Below, piece by piece: positions 18,907 to 29,176 of a stretch of DNA of 64,000 nt. The translations under genes and the position numbers were made by a program. The notes beneath the pieces are model-generated. The model ran no database searches and was not told the DNA's origin. It saw only the letters and a program-made list of their open reading frames with translations. This DNA comes from Sva-07 sp963716095 (GTDB taxonomy: Bacteria > Actinomycetota > Acidimicrobiia > Acidimicrobiales > Ilumatobacteraceae), in assembly GCA_963716095.1 (NCBI GenBank), contig CAVQSV010000005.1, positions 206,534 through 270,533 on the forward strand. Reading direction: 5' to 3'. The first letter of the stretch is position 1. Each line of letters starts with the position of its first letter.

Positions 18907-19661
18907 GGCAGGCTCACCGACCCACCGGGTTCGAGGAGCTGGAGTCTGTCGTGGAGTGACGCATCGGTGAGCGCTTGCTCGAACAGCTCGGGCGGTTGCC
19001 CGAACCACGTGGGGAGCTGCCGTCGGCCATCCTCGGGAGAGTAGGTGCCCCAGTGGATCGGGACGACGATGCTCGGGCGGATCAGCCCGGTCGCGGTTGC
19101 CGCACGGGTCGGGTCGAGATGCCCGACGCCCAAGGTCGACCCCCACCCCCAGATCGGCAACAGCGCCACGTCGATGTCGGCGAGATCGGCCATCCCGTCG
19201 AAGAGGTCGGTGTCGCCGGGGAAGTAGACGCGCCGGCCGGCGCCGTCGACCACGTAGCCGACGGGCCGTGCGCTGACTCTCGAATGCGGGCCACGTCCGT
19301 GTTTGTGGGCTGCGGGCACGACCTCGACGGAGACGGGGCCGGAGGTGATGCGGTCGCCGACCTCGACCTCGCGAACCCGGTCGAACCCTGCCTTGCGCAG
19401 CAGCAGACCGGAGCCACGAGGAGTCAGTACTTCGACGGTGGGTCGGAGTCGCTTGAGCGAGGGGAGATGAAGGTGGTCGAGGTGCACGTGCGAGAGCAGT
19501 ATGAGGTCGGCTTCGCGCAGGTCGGCCGATGGCAGCGGCCTGCGGCGGCGGAGGTGGGCGACCCGCTTGGTCATCAGCGGATCGGTGATGACCCGGTACC
19601 CGCCGACATCGACGAGCGTGGTCGCGTGGCCAACCCAGGTCAGCTCCATCGGACTCGGCAT
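18903..19661 (-). CDS. MBL-fold metal-dependent hydrolase (UlaG/NAPE-PLD-like)
   Basis: 252 residues. WVGHATTLVDVGG at the N-terminus and the metal motif LSHVHLDHLHLPSL (HxHxDH) are typical of the UlaG/NAPE-PLD branch; later ligands are seen in AAHKHGRG, FPGDTDLFDGM and PIHWGTYSP. NAPE-PLD-type enzymes hydrolyse phosphodiester bonds in lipids; whether this one does is inference. The ATG at 19661 overlaps the stop of the upstream phosphodiesterase gene (TGATG), and the longer frame start is rejected for that reason. Confidence 0.8.
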   Translation of the reverse strand: MPSPMELTWVGHATTLVDVGGYRVITDPLMTKRVAHLRRRRPLPSADLREADLILLSHVHLDHLHLPSLKRLRPTVEVLTPRGSGLLLRKAGFDRVREVEVGDRITSGPVSVEVVPAAHKHGRGPHSRVSARPVGYVVDGAGRRVYFPGDTDLFDGMADLADIDVALLPIWGWGSTLGVGHLDPTRAATATGLIRPSIVVPIHWGTYSPEDGRRQLPTWFGQPPELFEQALTDASLHDRLQLLEPGGSVSLP

Positions 19662-21769
19662 CAGACCGGGGGCGCCGGAATCGGGGCGTTTGCCGGTCGC
19701 TCTGGGACCGTCCACGGGGCGGGTGCGGTGCCGTCGTTGATCGTCGCCATCCACGCCTTGAAGAGGTGGTGGATCCTGGCTGCGCCGACCATCGGTTCCT
19801 CGGGCACAGCGAAACCGGCGGGGAACAGGACGAAGGGGTGAGTCTGGTTCCCGCCCATGCCGCCGTGGAAGCCGATCAATTCCTCGAAGGCGGCGCCCTC
19901 ATCGGCATGTGGGTCGTAGAAGCTGTTGACGAGGATGTCCGGCGCATTGACGAACGAGTGCGTCCGCCTGAGGTGGTCGGCGGCGTTCGGTCCGAATCCG
20001 ATCAGCGGATCCTCGCCCTCGACGCGGTCGTCGGAGAGGTAGTCGGATCCCGGCCCCACCGATCACGAGCCCACCCAAGGTCTCGGAGTTCACGAGGACG
20101 AAGCCGATACCCGGGTGCTCGGCGAGCCCGGCGATCAGCCCGGGGAACCGTGTTCCCATCTGCTCCACGTTGGCGCGGCCCTCGATGTCGGTGAACGAGA
20201 TCAGCCCGAGATTGCCGGACGCCAGGACGATGACGTCGGACTCGGCGGTCGTGTCGCTTCCGCTCGCCTGGGCCTTCTCGTCGGCGAACGCCGGACCGAG
20301 CACCACGTCGCCGTCGACGACACGGTTGCGGGTGGCGACGGCGAGCAGCTTGCCGACTCGACTGTCCTTGTCGCGGACCGCTTCGGTCAGTGCGCCGTTG
20401 AGGTTGCCCCAGCCCTCCGACGACATCTCGGGCATGGCGATGTCGACGTCGGTCTCGATCAGTGAGTCGACGAGGTCACTCCAGCGACCGGTCGTACCGC
20501 TGCAGGAACGTCGCGCCCTGGGTCTGGCCGTGGTCGGAGAGGATCACCACGTGATACGGCCGTGGTGCCTCGTCGATCGCGTACTCGAGGCGGGCGAACT
20601 GAGCGTCGAGCCGCCGCAGCGTGTCGAGAGCGGTCGGTGCGAACAGCCCGGAGTGGTGGGCGACTTCGTCGTAGCCGACGAAGTCGGCATACGCCGACGG
20701 GACGCCACGGTAGACGTCGCTCATCAAGGTGTAGATCGTGAGATCTCGCAACGCCGTGGTGGTCGCGGCTCGGAGCAGTGGGTAGATCCCGCCTCGCTTC
20801 AGCCGGGGCTCGACGCCCTGGCGCCGGGTACGTCGCCGGTCGACCACCTCGCGCCACGCATCAGCGAACGTCAGCGCGATGAGTCGGCTGATGGCGTACG
20901 GGTCGGACAGGAAGTAGTTGGCGGCGTGGTGGCTGTGCTTGCGTCTTGTCGAGGAGCGTGCTGAAGGTGATCGCCGAGTCGGTGCTGTCGCCGGAGAACA
21001 CGTTCGACCGCGAGACGCCACCGTCGACGAGGAGTCCGTGCCCGTCGGACTGACGCGCTTCGATCTCGGCCGCATCGCGTGGACGGTTCGAGGTGAAGAC
21101 CTTGCCGGCCTCCTTGTCGTACCAGCGGAAGGCCGGCATGTTGTGGTTGTTGCCATGGAGGATCCCGGCCTGGCTGGCGCCGGTCTGCGACGACAGGTCG
21201 CATTCCCATCCGGTGATGCGATGCGACCCCGAGCGGACCCATCTCGCCAAGGTGGGGGCGTGGCCGTCGGCCAGTGCTTGACGCAGTACCGGCTCGGCGA
21301 GACCGTCGATCTGGATGAACAGGATCCCCGGGACGTCGGTCGGTGTGGGGGGCTCGAGGCGGTTGACCATCCGGCGAACGGTCTGTCGTTGCCAGACGGC
21401 GTCGTCGTCGATCGACAGCCAGGTGCTGAGAACGATGCCGACGACCGTCATGACGAACGCGGCGAGGATTGCCTCCCACAGCGTGTCGACGGTGAGGCCG
21501 TCGAGGATGTCGGCGGTCAACAGCAGGAGCAGACCGTTGGCGGCCAGGCCGAGGAGGCCGGCAGTCCAGAGGATGAGGCGCGCGAAGTATCGCGAGATGA
21601 TCGGCCAGATGACGGCATTGAGCACCGAGATCACCGCGGCGGCGAGGATCGCCGTTCCGAAGTCGGCGACCGCGATGCCGGGGAGGACCCAGGCGGTGAA
21701 CCAGAAGCTGAGCGCCGTGACGACGAACTCGATCGCGTGGCGGCGAAGCGGGACGCCCCGAAACGTCAT
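19661..21769 (-). CDS. Membrane-anchored alkaline-phosphatase-superfamily phosphodiesterase (three frameshifts)
   Basis: About 702 residues if three single-base shifts (near 20945, 20490 and 20050) are repaired. Residues 1-130 are a four-helix phage-holin-like membrane domain (FVVTALSFWFTAWVLPGIAV and LLGLAANGLLLLLTADILDG). The rest is an alkaline-phosphatase-fold hydrolase: ILFIQIDGLAEPVL (metal Asp), SSQTGASQAGI (nucleophile Thr), VILSDHGQTQG (metal Asp-His) and the C-terminal VEGEDPLIGFGPNAADHLRR. GGAGG seven nucleotides before ATG 21769 fixes the start. All pieces keep family sequence, so I read the shifts as indels. First gene of an operon with the MBL hydrolase and lipoprotein. Confidence 0.75.
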
Positions 21770-21896
21770 GAGGGTCCTCCGCTGGCTGGACTCGGTCTGG
21801 TCGGGCACCCCGCCAGGCTATTCCCAACCCGTTTGCGTGGTGGTTTCGGTGACCCGTCCCACCCGAAGTGCAACGCGAACGTGATGTCGGGGAGAC

Positions 21897-22895
21897 TCAG
21901 CCGAGGTCGGGCCAGCGGCGCTGCTGGCGGCGACGCCGACCGGCGGTGCCGAGGTTGCGGCGCTCGGCGAGGGCCCAGTCGCGGCGCCAGCCGGTGTGAT
22001 CGGGGCCGGTGAGTGCCGGGCTGGTGCCCGCAGCCGAGCGCTGGCGTGCAGTCCAGAAGTCGGTGATCGCTTCGTCGCCGAGCGTGGTCACAGCGGCCTC
22101 GATGCGAGCATTGAACCGGCGGGTCGACTCGTCTTCGGCTGGACGCATCGGTGCACCGAAGACGACCTTCGCACGGCCGGGCTTCGGACGCTTCATGCCC
22201 TTGCCGAAGATCGCGCCCGTGCCGTCGATGAACACGGGGACCACCGGTGCGCCCGTGCGCGCCGACAGGTACGCAGCGCCGCCCTTGAAGTCCTGACCCC
22301 AGCCGTCGGGTGAGCGGCCGCCCTCGGGATAGATCACGAGGCTGTAGCCGTCGTCGACGAGGCCCTTGATCAGGTCGGACGACTTGCGTCCCGTGAGCTC
22401 ACGATCGATCGGAATCGCGTTGAGCGACAACGCCGACAGCGCCGCCTTCCACTTCTTGTCGAAGAAGTAGTCCGCGGCCGCGGCGACCACGAGTTTGTGC
22501 CGCCAGGTGCTCGGTACCGAGCGGATCATCAGACCGGTGTCGAGGTGGCTGTGGTGATTCGGCGCGAAGATCAATGCCGGTGCCTCTTCGAGCGATGCGA
22601 GATCGGCCAGGCGGTCGGTGCCGACGATCTCCGGAGACGCCAACACCCGGGCGGCGAGGCGAACCGGGCCTTCGACCATCACGGTGCGAACCGACGACGC
22701 CAGCGGGCGCCGGGCCCAGTCGGTGTCGTAGTGGGCGCCGAGGCCTGATGCTTCGGGTGGCACCTCGACGCCGTTGGGTACCGTCGGCGCGCGGTACGGG
22801 AATCCGAAGTTCCGCAGCGGTGTCGTGGCGCGCCGTACCGCGTCCTCAGCGGCGCCGGCGGCCCGCTGGGCCCGCTGGAGATTTCGGTCGACCAT
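21897..22895 (-). CDS. 1-acyl-sn-glycerol-3-phosphate acyltransferase (PlsC-like)
   Basis: 332 residues. The acyltransferase box NHHSHLDTGLM carries the HX4D catalytic pair; later boxes are IPIDRE, IYPEGGRSPDGWG (EGxR/S block) and PVVPVFIDGTGAIF. It transfers an acyl chain to a lysophospholipid or another acceptor at the membrane face. There is no clear transmembrane helix, but the N-terminal 30 residues look amphipathic. Starts 18 nt after the LarA-like gene and is last in the reductase operon. Confidence 0.85.
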   Translation of the reverse strand: MVDRNLQRAQRAAGAAEDAVRRATTPLRNFGFPYRAPTVPNGVEVPPEASGLGAHYDTDWARRPLASSVRTVMVEGPVRLAARVLASPEIVGTDRLADLASLEEAPALIFAPNHHSHLDTGLMIRSVPSTWRHKLVVAAAADYFFDKKWKAALSALSLNAIPIDRELTGRKSSDLIKGLVDDGYSLVIYPEGGRSPDGWGQDFKGGAAYLSARTGAPVVPVFIDGTGAIFGKGMKRPKPGRAKVVFGAPMRPAEDESTRRFNARIEAAVTTLGDEAITDFWTARQRSAAGTSPALTGPDHTGWRRDWALAERRNLGTAGRRRRQQRRWPDLG

Positions 22896-22913
22896 GTCGG
22901 TGTCGCTCCAGAC

Positions 22914-24499
22914 CTACTTGACGTCCGCGATCATCAGCGGCGGGGTCTTGATGTGGGTGATCGTGGGGGAGCGGCCGACCGTGTCGGAGGCGATCTCGAA
23001 GGCGTCGTTCATCGTCGAGGCGGGTGTGAAGCCGAGCTTGCGAACGGTCGGCGCATCGCCGCCGACGATGATGACCTTTCCGACGTGCTTGAGCGCGTGA
23101 CTGCCCCAGTACCACATGTAGAACGGGTGCACGCCGTGATAGGCGTTGGTCGTGCGGTAGAGGTGGCGATACCAGTCGTCCTCGGCGTACTGCTGCTCCC
23201 ACTTCTGCGACATCACGTGGGGGTCCAACGTGTCGGCGAGGACCTCTTCGAAGAAGTCGATGTAGCTCGGGTGGTGGACCGGGTGGAACTCGTTGGGTGT
23301 CGGGTGGGTGAGGATCACCACGCCGCCCTCGCGTACGAGCGGCTTGCCGCGGTACAGATTGAAGAAGTAGCCGAGTCCGGTGCACATCACCAGGATCGGG
23401 TTCATGACCGAGTGCACGTTGTAGGGGCAGATGTACGGGATCCCCATCGTGAGGATGTCGGTCTGGCCCTCGACTTCGACGAGTTGCTGGTCGTAGACGT
23501 TCTGCGTGGTGACCTTGTGAACGGCTTCGACTTCACCACACTGGATGCTGGTCATCTGGTGTGGCGCTTCGATGCCGTGGAAGATCTTGCGCGCCAGGCG
23601 GGGCGGTGTCTTGGCGAGCGACTTGGCCGAACCGAGATACAGCGCACGGTCCTTGGCGTTCCACTCCCACTCTCGCTTCGAGAGGAACTCGAACGGCTGC
23701 GGGAACGTGTCGGTGTTGAGCGTGGTCTCGATCTGGAAGACCTTCGGACCGTTGTCGCGCATGACCTTGCCCATCCGCCACGTGCTCTTGTGGAGCTCGG
23801 AGGCGTGCTGGTCCATGAACGAGTGCGATGCCTCCATCGTGGTGGGGTTGTGGTGGTGGCGCAGCGAGCGATAGCTGGCGAGGCCGACTGCGGTCGACTT
23901 CCATCCGCCGTCCATCGCGACGAGGTTGATGTTGACGTAGACCAGCAGGTCGCTCTCGGCGGCTCGCTTGTTGATCTCGATCTCTTCGCCCTGGTCGGTC
24001 GTGCCGAGGAACGCAAGGTTGTCGGGGTCCTCGGCGTCGTGTTGGTACAGCAGCCCGCGGGTTCGAACGCGTCGTACACCCGGTCGCCGAGGGCGTGACG
24101 GAGTTCGAACTCGTGCATCCGGCGGTGCAGGGCGAGCGCCGCGACGATGTGGACGTCATCGACGCCGGCGTCGGCCGCCATCGTGAGTACCTGTTCGATG
24201 ATCCGTTGGCGCAGGTCGGGGCGCTGCATCTTCGGCAGTGGAAGGCTGACGTCGTCGAATGCAATCGTCAGCTTCATGCCGGGGAACAGCAGCGTCGGCA
24301 GCGGGTCCATGTCGATCGGGTTGAGCAGCGAGGCGCGGATCGCGCCGTCGATGTCGTCGATCGCCTCGTGGGGTTCGGGCGCGTAGATCACCCGGCTGCG
24401 GTCGGCAGGCAGCTTCTCGAGTCGGAACCCCTCGCCATGCCAGAACAGGGTGGGCGGGGTCGACTTGTCGACGTCCAGTACGAATCCGGGGCGGGGCAT
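22914..24499 (-). CDS. LarA-like nickel-pincer racemase family protein (DUF2088; one frameshift)
   Basis: About 528 residues after repair. The N-terminal DUF2088 domain (LTIAFDDVSLPLPKMQRPDL, AALALHRRMHEFELRHALGD) is in one frame. At about 24057 a C seems missing from a CCC run, and the chain resumes as RGLLYQHDAEDPDNLAFLG, then NINLVAMDGGWKSTAVGL, and runs to the stop. Conserved LarA-type histidines and the GGWKS lysine are present. LarA enzymes use a nickel-pincer nucleotide to racemise or epimerise 2-hydroxyacids; the substrate here is unknown. ATG at 24499 overlaps the upstream dehydrogenase stop (TGATG). Confidence 0.7.
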
Positions 24500-25720
24500 C
24501 AGGAGTCTTCCTTGCGCAGGTCGAAGGCAATTTTCCGTGGCGCCGCGGCGGCCGGCGGTGGCCGCGTGGGCAATGGCGTCGACGTGGTCGGACAGGGGAT
24601 AGGTGGCCGAGAGCAGGCGCTCGGCTCGCAGCTCGTTGGCGGTCTCGATGGCGAGCTCGAACGTGCGGGCGGTGCGGCCGTCGGGCAGCTGTTCGGTGCC
24701 GTAGGTGTACGCGCCCTTCAACTCGGTTTCGCGGTGCCAGAGCCCGGTGAGGTCGAGCGTCACATCGGCGGGCATGCCGAGCAGGACGACTCGTCCGCGT
24801 GGGCGGGTGATGCGCAAGCAGTCGGCGACGGTGGCGCTGGTGCCGACGGCGTCGATCGTGACGTGGGCCCCGGACGACAGGTGATCGCCGACCATGTGGC
24901 AGCCGGCGGCTCGTCGAACCGCTCGTGGAAGCTCGTCGGGGGCGACGACGACGTCGGCGCCGAACTCCTTGGCGAACTGGCGCTGGTGCGGGTAGCGGGC
25001 GCCGACGATGATCCGAACCTCGGGCACGTAGCGACGCAGACCTGCGATGGCTGCGAGGCCCATCGTGCCGGCACCGAGCACGGCGACGATCGCAGGCGTC
25101 GATGCGTCCTGCCGTGCGGCGACGACCGGCGCGGCCAGCAGCGCGGCATGGATGCCGCCGGCGAAGGGTTCGACGAGGACGGCACGCTCGTCGGGCATGT
25201 CGTCGGAGATGCGGTGGAGCTGCGACTCGTGGGCGACGAACTCGGGGGCCCAGCCGCCGCCGGTGGAACAGCAGAAGCCGGTCTGGATGCCGGGCTCGAG
25301 TTCACCGGTCGCGAGATGGGCGTAGTCGTCGCCGTCGCCGGGCGCGGCGCCGTCGAATGGCGGAGCGAACCCTCGGGCTTCGTGGCCGAGCACGGGTTCG
25401 AGGATCACGCGGGTGCCGTCGTCGAGTTCGCCGACGACCTCGTGGCCGGGAACGAACGGGAACGAGACCCAGTCCTCGAAGTACAGCGAGGCGTGACCTT
25501 CGACGAGCGAGAGGTCGGAGCCGCAGATACCGGCGAGTCGGGTGTGCACCCGATGCCAGCCCGGCCCAGGCAGTTCGGGCTCGTCGACGTAGGTGTACTC
25601 GAGCGGTCCGAGCTTGGTCGCGGTCACCGGCGAGATCGCCGAGGCGATGCGCGCCATGCCGACGGGGATCGAACGGACACGGAGGTACGCGACACCGTGA
25701 GATCCGTGCAGGGCCTTCAT
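24499..25720 (-). CDS. Zinc-dependent medium-chain alcohol dehydrogenase (one frameshift near the end)
   Basis: About 407 residues. GroES-like zinc domain with GICGSDLSLVEGH, FVPGHEVVGEL and ILEPVLGHEARG, then the Rossmann domain VAVLGAGTMGLAAIAGL and the family's LLGMPADVTLDL. Near 24533 the frame slips in a GGAAAATT run; repaired, the tail reads RRGATKIAFDLRKEDS and a TGA that overlaps the LarA-like ATG. Its own ATG overlaps the stop of the HAD fusion (ATGA). The group resembles threonine- or polyol-dehydrogenase-like enzymes; the substrate is unknown. Confidence 0.8.
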
Positions 25721-28074
25721 GCTCGGGCTCCGAACTTCTGGCGGCGTTGACGTTCGGACAGCAGCGGCCCGATCGGGAGTCGTGGCCGAGGGCCGCCGGG
25801 CGACTTGCTCCAGTGCTCGACCAGCCAGCCGCGCTTGCGGGCGATCGCCGCCAGTCGGGTTTCGGGGTTGACAGCGACCGGGAAGCCGACCGCCTCGAAC
25901 AGCGGGAGATCGGACGACGAGTCGGCGTACGCCACGCACTCGTCGAGATCGAATCCCTCGGCGTCGCAGTAGTCGGAGAGGATCTGCGCGCGGGCCTCAC
26001 CGGTCGGCGGAACCGTGTGCATCTCGCCGGAGTAGGTGTTGTTCGGGAGGATCGACATCTCCGCGGCGACGATCTCGTCGAACAGCGGTCGCAAGCCCTC
26101 GACGTTGAAGCTCAGCGCACCGGTGATCAGGATCGTGCGATGCCCGAGGGCCCGGTGCTGGCGGACCCGTCGCATCCCCTCGGGGAACGACTTGGTCATG
26201 ATGATCTGGCCGAACATCTCGCGGGCGTCGGCCTCGATCTGCTCGACCGGTGCGCCTTCGTAGCGGCGGTAGAAGTAGCGAAGGAAGTCGCTTCGGTCGG
26301 TACGGTCGAGCTTCAACAGCCCTGGTCCCTCGACGAGGGTGCGCAGGACGTAGCGGATGCGCTCCGGCGTGTCGAGACGCCGGGTGGCGAGCCACGAGTA
26401 GCTCTCGACGACGTTCGACGAGATCAGCGTGTTCTCGAGGTCGAACGCAACGACCTGGCGCTTCGGGTCGAGCACCTGCTTGCGCAGCCGACCCATTCGG
26501 TCGGTCGACGGCGATGCGCCCGGTGTCGTCTTGACGCGGGCGTGCTTGACGATCGAGGGCAGGTGGACCGTGCGGATGTAGGTCGGCCAGTCGACCGAAC
26601 GCGGGTCGAAGTTGAACGACCGCGCGGTCGTCGTCGTCGAGTTCGCCCCACGTGAGCATGAGGTTGTCGACCTGGTAGATCGCCTCGCACTCGGTGTAGA
26701 GCCCGTACAGCTCGACGTAGGTGAGCGCCCGGTCGACCTCGGCGCGCTTGGTCTCGATCTGCGCCGACCACTCGGCCTGGCGACCCCGCAGCGGAAGGTT
26801 CTGGAGGAGCTTCTCGCCGGCACCGAGCACCGTCTTGGCACGATTGAGCTGGCCCTGGACGCGACCGCGTCCGGGGAAGCGGAACTCGGGGACCACGATC
26901 GGCTGGCCCTTGCTGTCGTAGATCGGGTTCTCGAGGAACCAGCCGCTGACGTTGTCGACGAGTGCCTGGTACTTCAGCGGGTTGATGCCACCGGAGGCCA
27001 CCTGGGTGATCTCGGGTGCGCGTTCGGGGCCGAGCGCAGCCACGGCGATGATCGCGGCGACGACGATGTCGACCGGGATGACGTCGACGGTGCCCTTCGG
27101 GGACACCGGGGAACTCGTTGAGGAGGCCGCGGGCGTAGGAGATCAGCACGGGCTCGGCCATGCGGAAGCCGCGGATCCAGCCGGGCTTGGGTTCGGCGAG
27201 CGCCGATTCGATGATCGATGGCCGCACGATCGACACGGGCACGTCGCCCTTGACGTCGGTGAGCGCCTGCTCGCCGAGTGCCTTGGTGAAGGCATAGGCG
27301 TCGGGCCAGCCGACGCTCGCGGCCCGGGCACGTCCGGCTTCGACGAGTTGGTCCTTCACCCACTTCTCGCGGAGCTGTTCGGTCTTCGACGCGAGGGCGG
27401 GAGCGCCGGCGGCGCCGAGTTCGGTGCGGGCCTCCTTGCGGAAGCGCTCGAGGTTCTCCGTGCTGCGGCTGGCTGCGTCGGCGTCGGAGCGCAGCCGGCG
27501 GCTCGAGGCCACCTCCCGGCGCCAGTCGATACCGATGTCGAACGGGCCGTCGCTCACCAGCTGCTCGGGGGCGTTGCCGCGTCGGTTGCCTGCCACGTAG
27601 CACGTCGAGACCGACACGAGATGTGGCGTGATTCCCATCTCGTTGCAGAGGTCGGCGATGCGAGACGGCCCGAGCAGGTTGATCTCGACGGCCGAGTCGA
27701 GCGGCGAATCGAACGAGACCGCTGCCGCCGAGTGGATCACGGTGTCGCAGCTCGCAAGGATCGCTCGGTCGGCGTCGTTCAGTCCGAGGCCGTCGCGGGT
27801 GACGTCGCCGGCGATCGTCGGACACACGCGCGGTGACGTCGGCGAAGTCGGTGCCGTGCTCCTTGCACTCTGCGCGCAGCCGGTCGAATGCGTCGTTCTT
27901 GAAGATCTCACGTTCGGTGCGCCGTGCCGCCTTGGTCCGTTGGCCGTCGCGCACGAGGAGCACGATCTCGCAGTCGGGGACCGATCGCAGGAGCCGTTCG
28001 ACCAGGGCGGTGCCGACGAACCCGGTTGCGCCGGTGATGGCGATCCGTTTCCCCGCGAGCTCTTCGGCGATCAC
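25717..28074 (-). CDS. Fatty acyl-CoA reductase-type SDR fused to a HAD-IB phosphatase (three frameshifts)
   Basis: About 785 residues after three single-base repairs (near 27830, 27100 and 26630). N-terminal extended SDR: ITGATGFVGTALVERLL, VIHSAAAVSFDSPL, YAFTKALGEQAL (YxxxK) and SIVRPSIIESAL, as in thioester reductase/fatty acyl reductase domains. C-terminal HAD-IB domain: VVAFDLENTLISS, ILITGALSFNVEG and YADSSSDLPLFEAVG. Motif I reads DLENT, where canonical phosphatases have DxDxT. GTG at 28074 is chosen because AAAGG lies six nucleotides upstream. First gene of the operon leading into dehydrogenase, LarA-like and acyltransferase genes. Confidence 0.75.
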
Positions 28075-28097
28075 AGTTGACCTTTCTAGCACGATCG

Positions 28098-28113
28098 TCT
28101 ACCAATTGGTAGA
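28098..28113. promoter_or_regulatory. Perfect 16-bp palindrome, candidate TetR operator
   Basis: TCTACCAATTGGTAGA is its own reverse complement. It lies in the 133-nt gap between the divergent reductase fusion and TetR genes, 24 nt upstream of the reductase start, the size and position expected for a TetR operator acting on both genes. Confidence 0.6.
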
Positions 28114-28144
28114 GAGATGCGCCGCGAGTCCCGACCCCCTCCCG

Positions 28145-28191
28145 TTCTCGTGAACAACTTCGCCTCTCAGAGGTGGAACTGTTCACGAGAA
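28145..28191. promoter_or_regulatory. Nested inverted repeat upstream of the TetR gene
   Basis: Perfect 12-bp arms TTCTCGTGAACA (28145-28156) and TGTTCACGAGAA (28180-28191) enclose a second small palindrome, CCTCTCAGAGG. It ends 16 nt before the TetR start codon. It may be a second operator or a leader hairpin in the tetR mRNA. Confidence 0.5.
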
Positions 28192-28207
28192 GGCTGGCGA
28201 GGTCGTC

Positions 28208-28802
28208 GTGGGTGAGCGGTCGACTCGCGACCGGATCCTGACCATGGCGCTCGACCTCTTCGGCACGCGCGGCGTCGACGCGGTGTCGCTCGACGAGATC
28301 GCCCGCACGGTCGGCGTGCGCAAGCAGACGGTGCTGTACTGGTTCGAGTCGAAGGACGTCCTCGTCGACGAGGTGTTGGCGGTCGCCGCCGACGAACTGG
28401 TCGTCGTGATCGACGCAGCACTCCGTGCAGCGCCCGACGACCCACTCGACCGGATCGACGCCGTCGTGCGAGCGGTGTTCCGGCCGGCGGTGCGCCGGCC
28501 CGCCCTGCTCGGGCTGATTCGCGAGGTCAGTCGCCTCGACACCGATCACGCCGAACGCCTTCGGCGGCGTCTCGCTCCGCTCGTCGAACGAGCCGTGGGG
28601 TACCTCGGCTCGGAGATGGACTCGGGACGGCTCCGTCGAGGCGACCCACGGCTCGTCGCTGCGCTGGGCTACGCCACGCTGACCGGTATCGCCACCGAAC
28701 CCGAAGCGCTCCGAGCGGTCGGGCTGGGAAGCCGACGCGGTCGGGCTCCGCCGCCTTCGCGACGAACTCCGCGGCTTCCTTCGCGCCGCGCTGGCTCCGT
28801 AG
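28208..28802 (+). CDS. TetR/AcrR family transcriptional regulator (C-terminal frameshift)
   Basis: About 197 residues. The N-terminal helix-turn-helix is clear: TRDRILTMALDLFGTRGVDA, VSLDEIARTVGVRKQTVLYWF, ESKDVLVDEV. The ligand-binding domain follows. At about 28725 the frame slips; the repaired tail reads WEADAVGLRRLRDELRGFLR and ends at a TAG at 28802, whereas the unrepaired frame runs on to 28810. GTG at 28208 has a GAGG element upstream. It is divergent from the acyl-CoA reductase operon and is its probable regulator through the palindromes in between. Confidence 0.8.
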
Positions 28803-28837
28803 AGCCGTGACGCCGTGGCGTCGGCGCCTCGCCGACC

Positions 28838-29161
28838 TCAGCTCGCGAGGATCTTGGCCTTCTCGGTGTTGAACTCGGCGTCGGTCAGCACGCCGTCCGC
28901 GTGCAGGGCCGCGAGTTCCTTCAGTTGTTCGACCGTCGACATCGTCGGCGCGGCAGCGGGCGCTGGAGCGGGGGGCGCCTCCATCACCGGCTGCGCGTAC
29001 TGCTGCGGCGCGTACTGCTGCTGCTCGTAGGCCTGAGCTTCGGCCTGGGTCTGGTATCTGCGGTCCTGCCGGCGTCGTACGCGGCCGGATACCGCAGTGG
29101 CGGTTCCGGCCACGACGGCGGTGCCGACTGCAGCTCGCATGAGGGGTCGTCGTCGCAACAT
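28838..29161 (-). CDS. SHOCT-domain protein with basic N-terminus
   Basis: 107 residues. A short basic/hydrophobic N-terminus (RAAVGTAVVAGTATAVSG, then RVRRRQDRR), a Gln/Tyr-rich stretch (residues about 40-60), a Pro/Ala-rich linker and a C-terminal SHOCT domain (VEQLKELAALHADGVLTDAE, ending EKAKILAS). SHOCT is a short oligomerisation motif. The N-terminal VGTA...RRQDRR pattern recurs in the 46-residue protein at 30320. It lies 15 nt after the DUF6325 gene in the same direction. Confidence 0.75.
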   Translation of the reverse strand: MLRRRPLMRAAVGTAVVAGTATAVSGRVRRRQDRRYQTQAEAQAYEQQQYAPQQYAQPVMEAPPAPAPAAAPTMSTVEQLKELAALHADGVLTDAEFNTEKAKILAS

Positions 29162-29176
29162 GTGTCTCTCGCTTTC

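Noticed and set aside
23552..25939. 795-codon minus-strand frame appearing to fuse ADH and LarA-like domains
   Set aside because: The join is made by one indel near 24533: the repaired ADH stops in a TGATG overlap with the LarA-like start, so these are two coupled genes.
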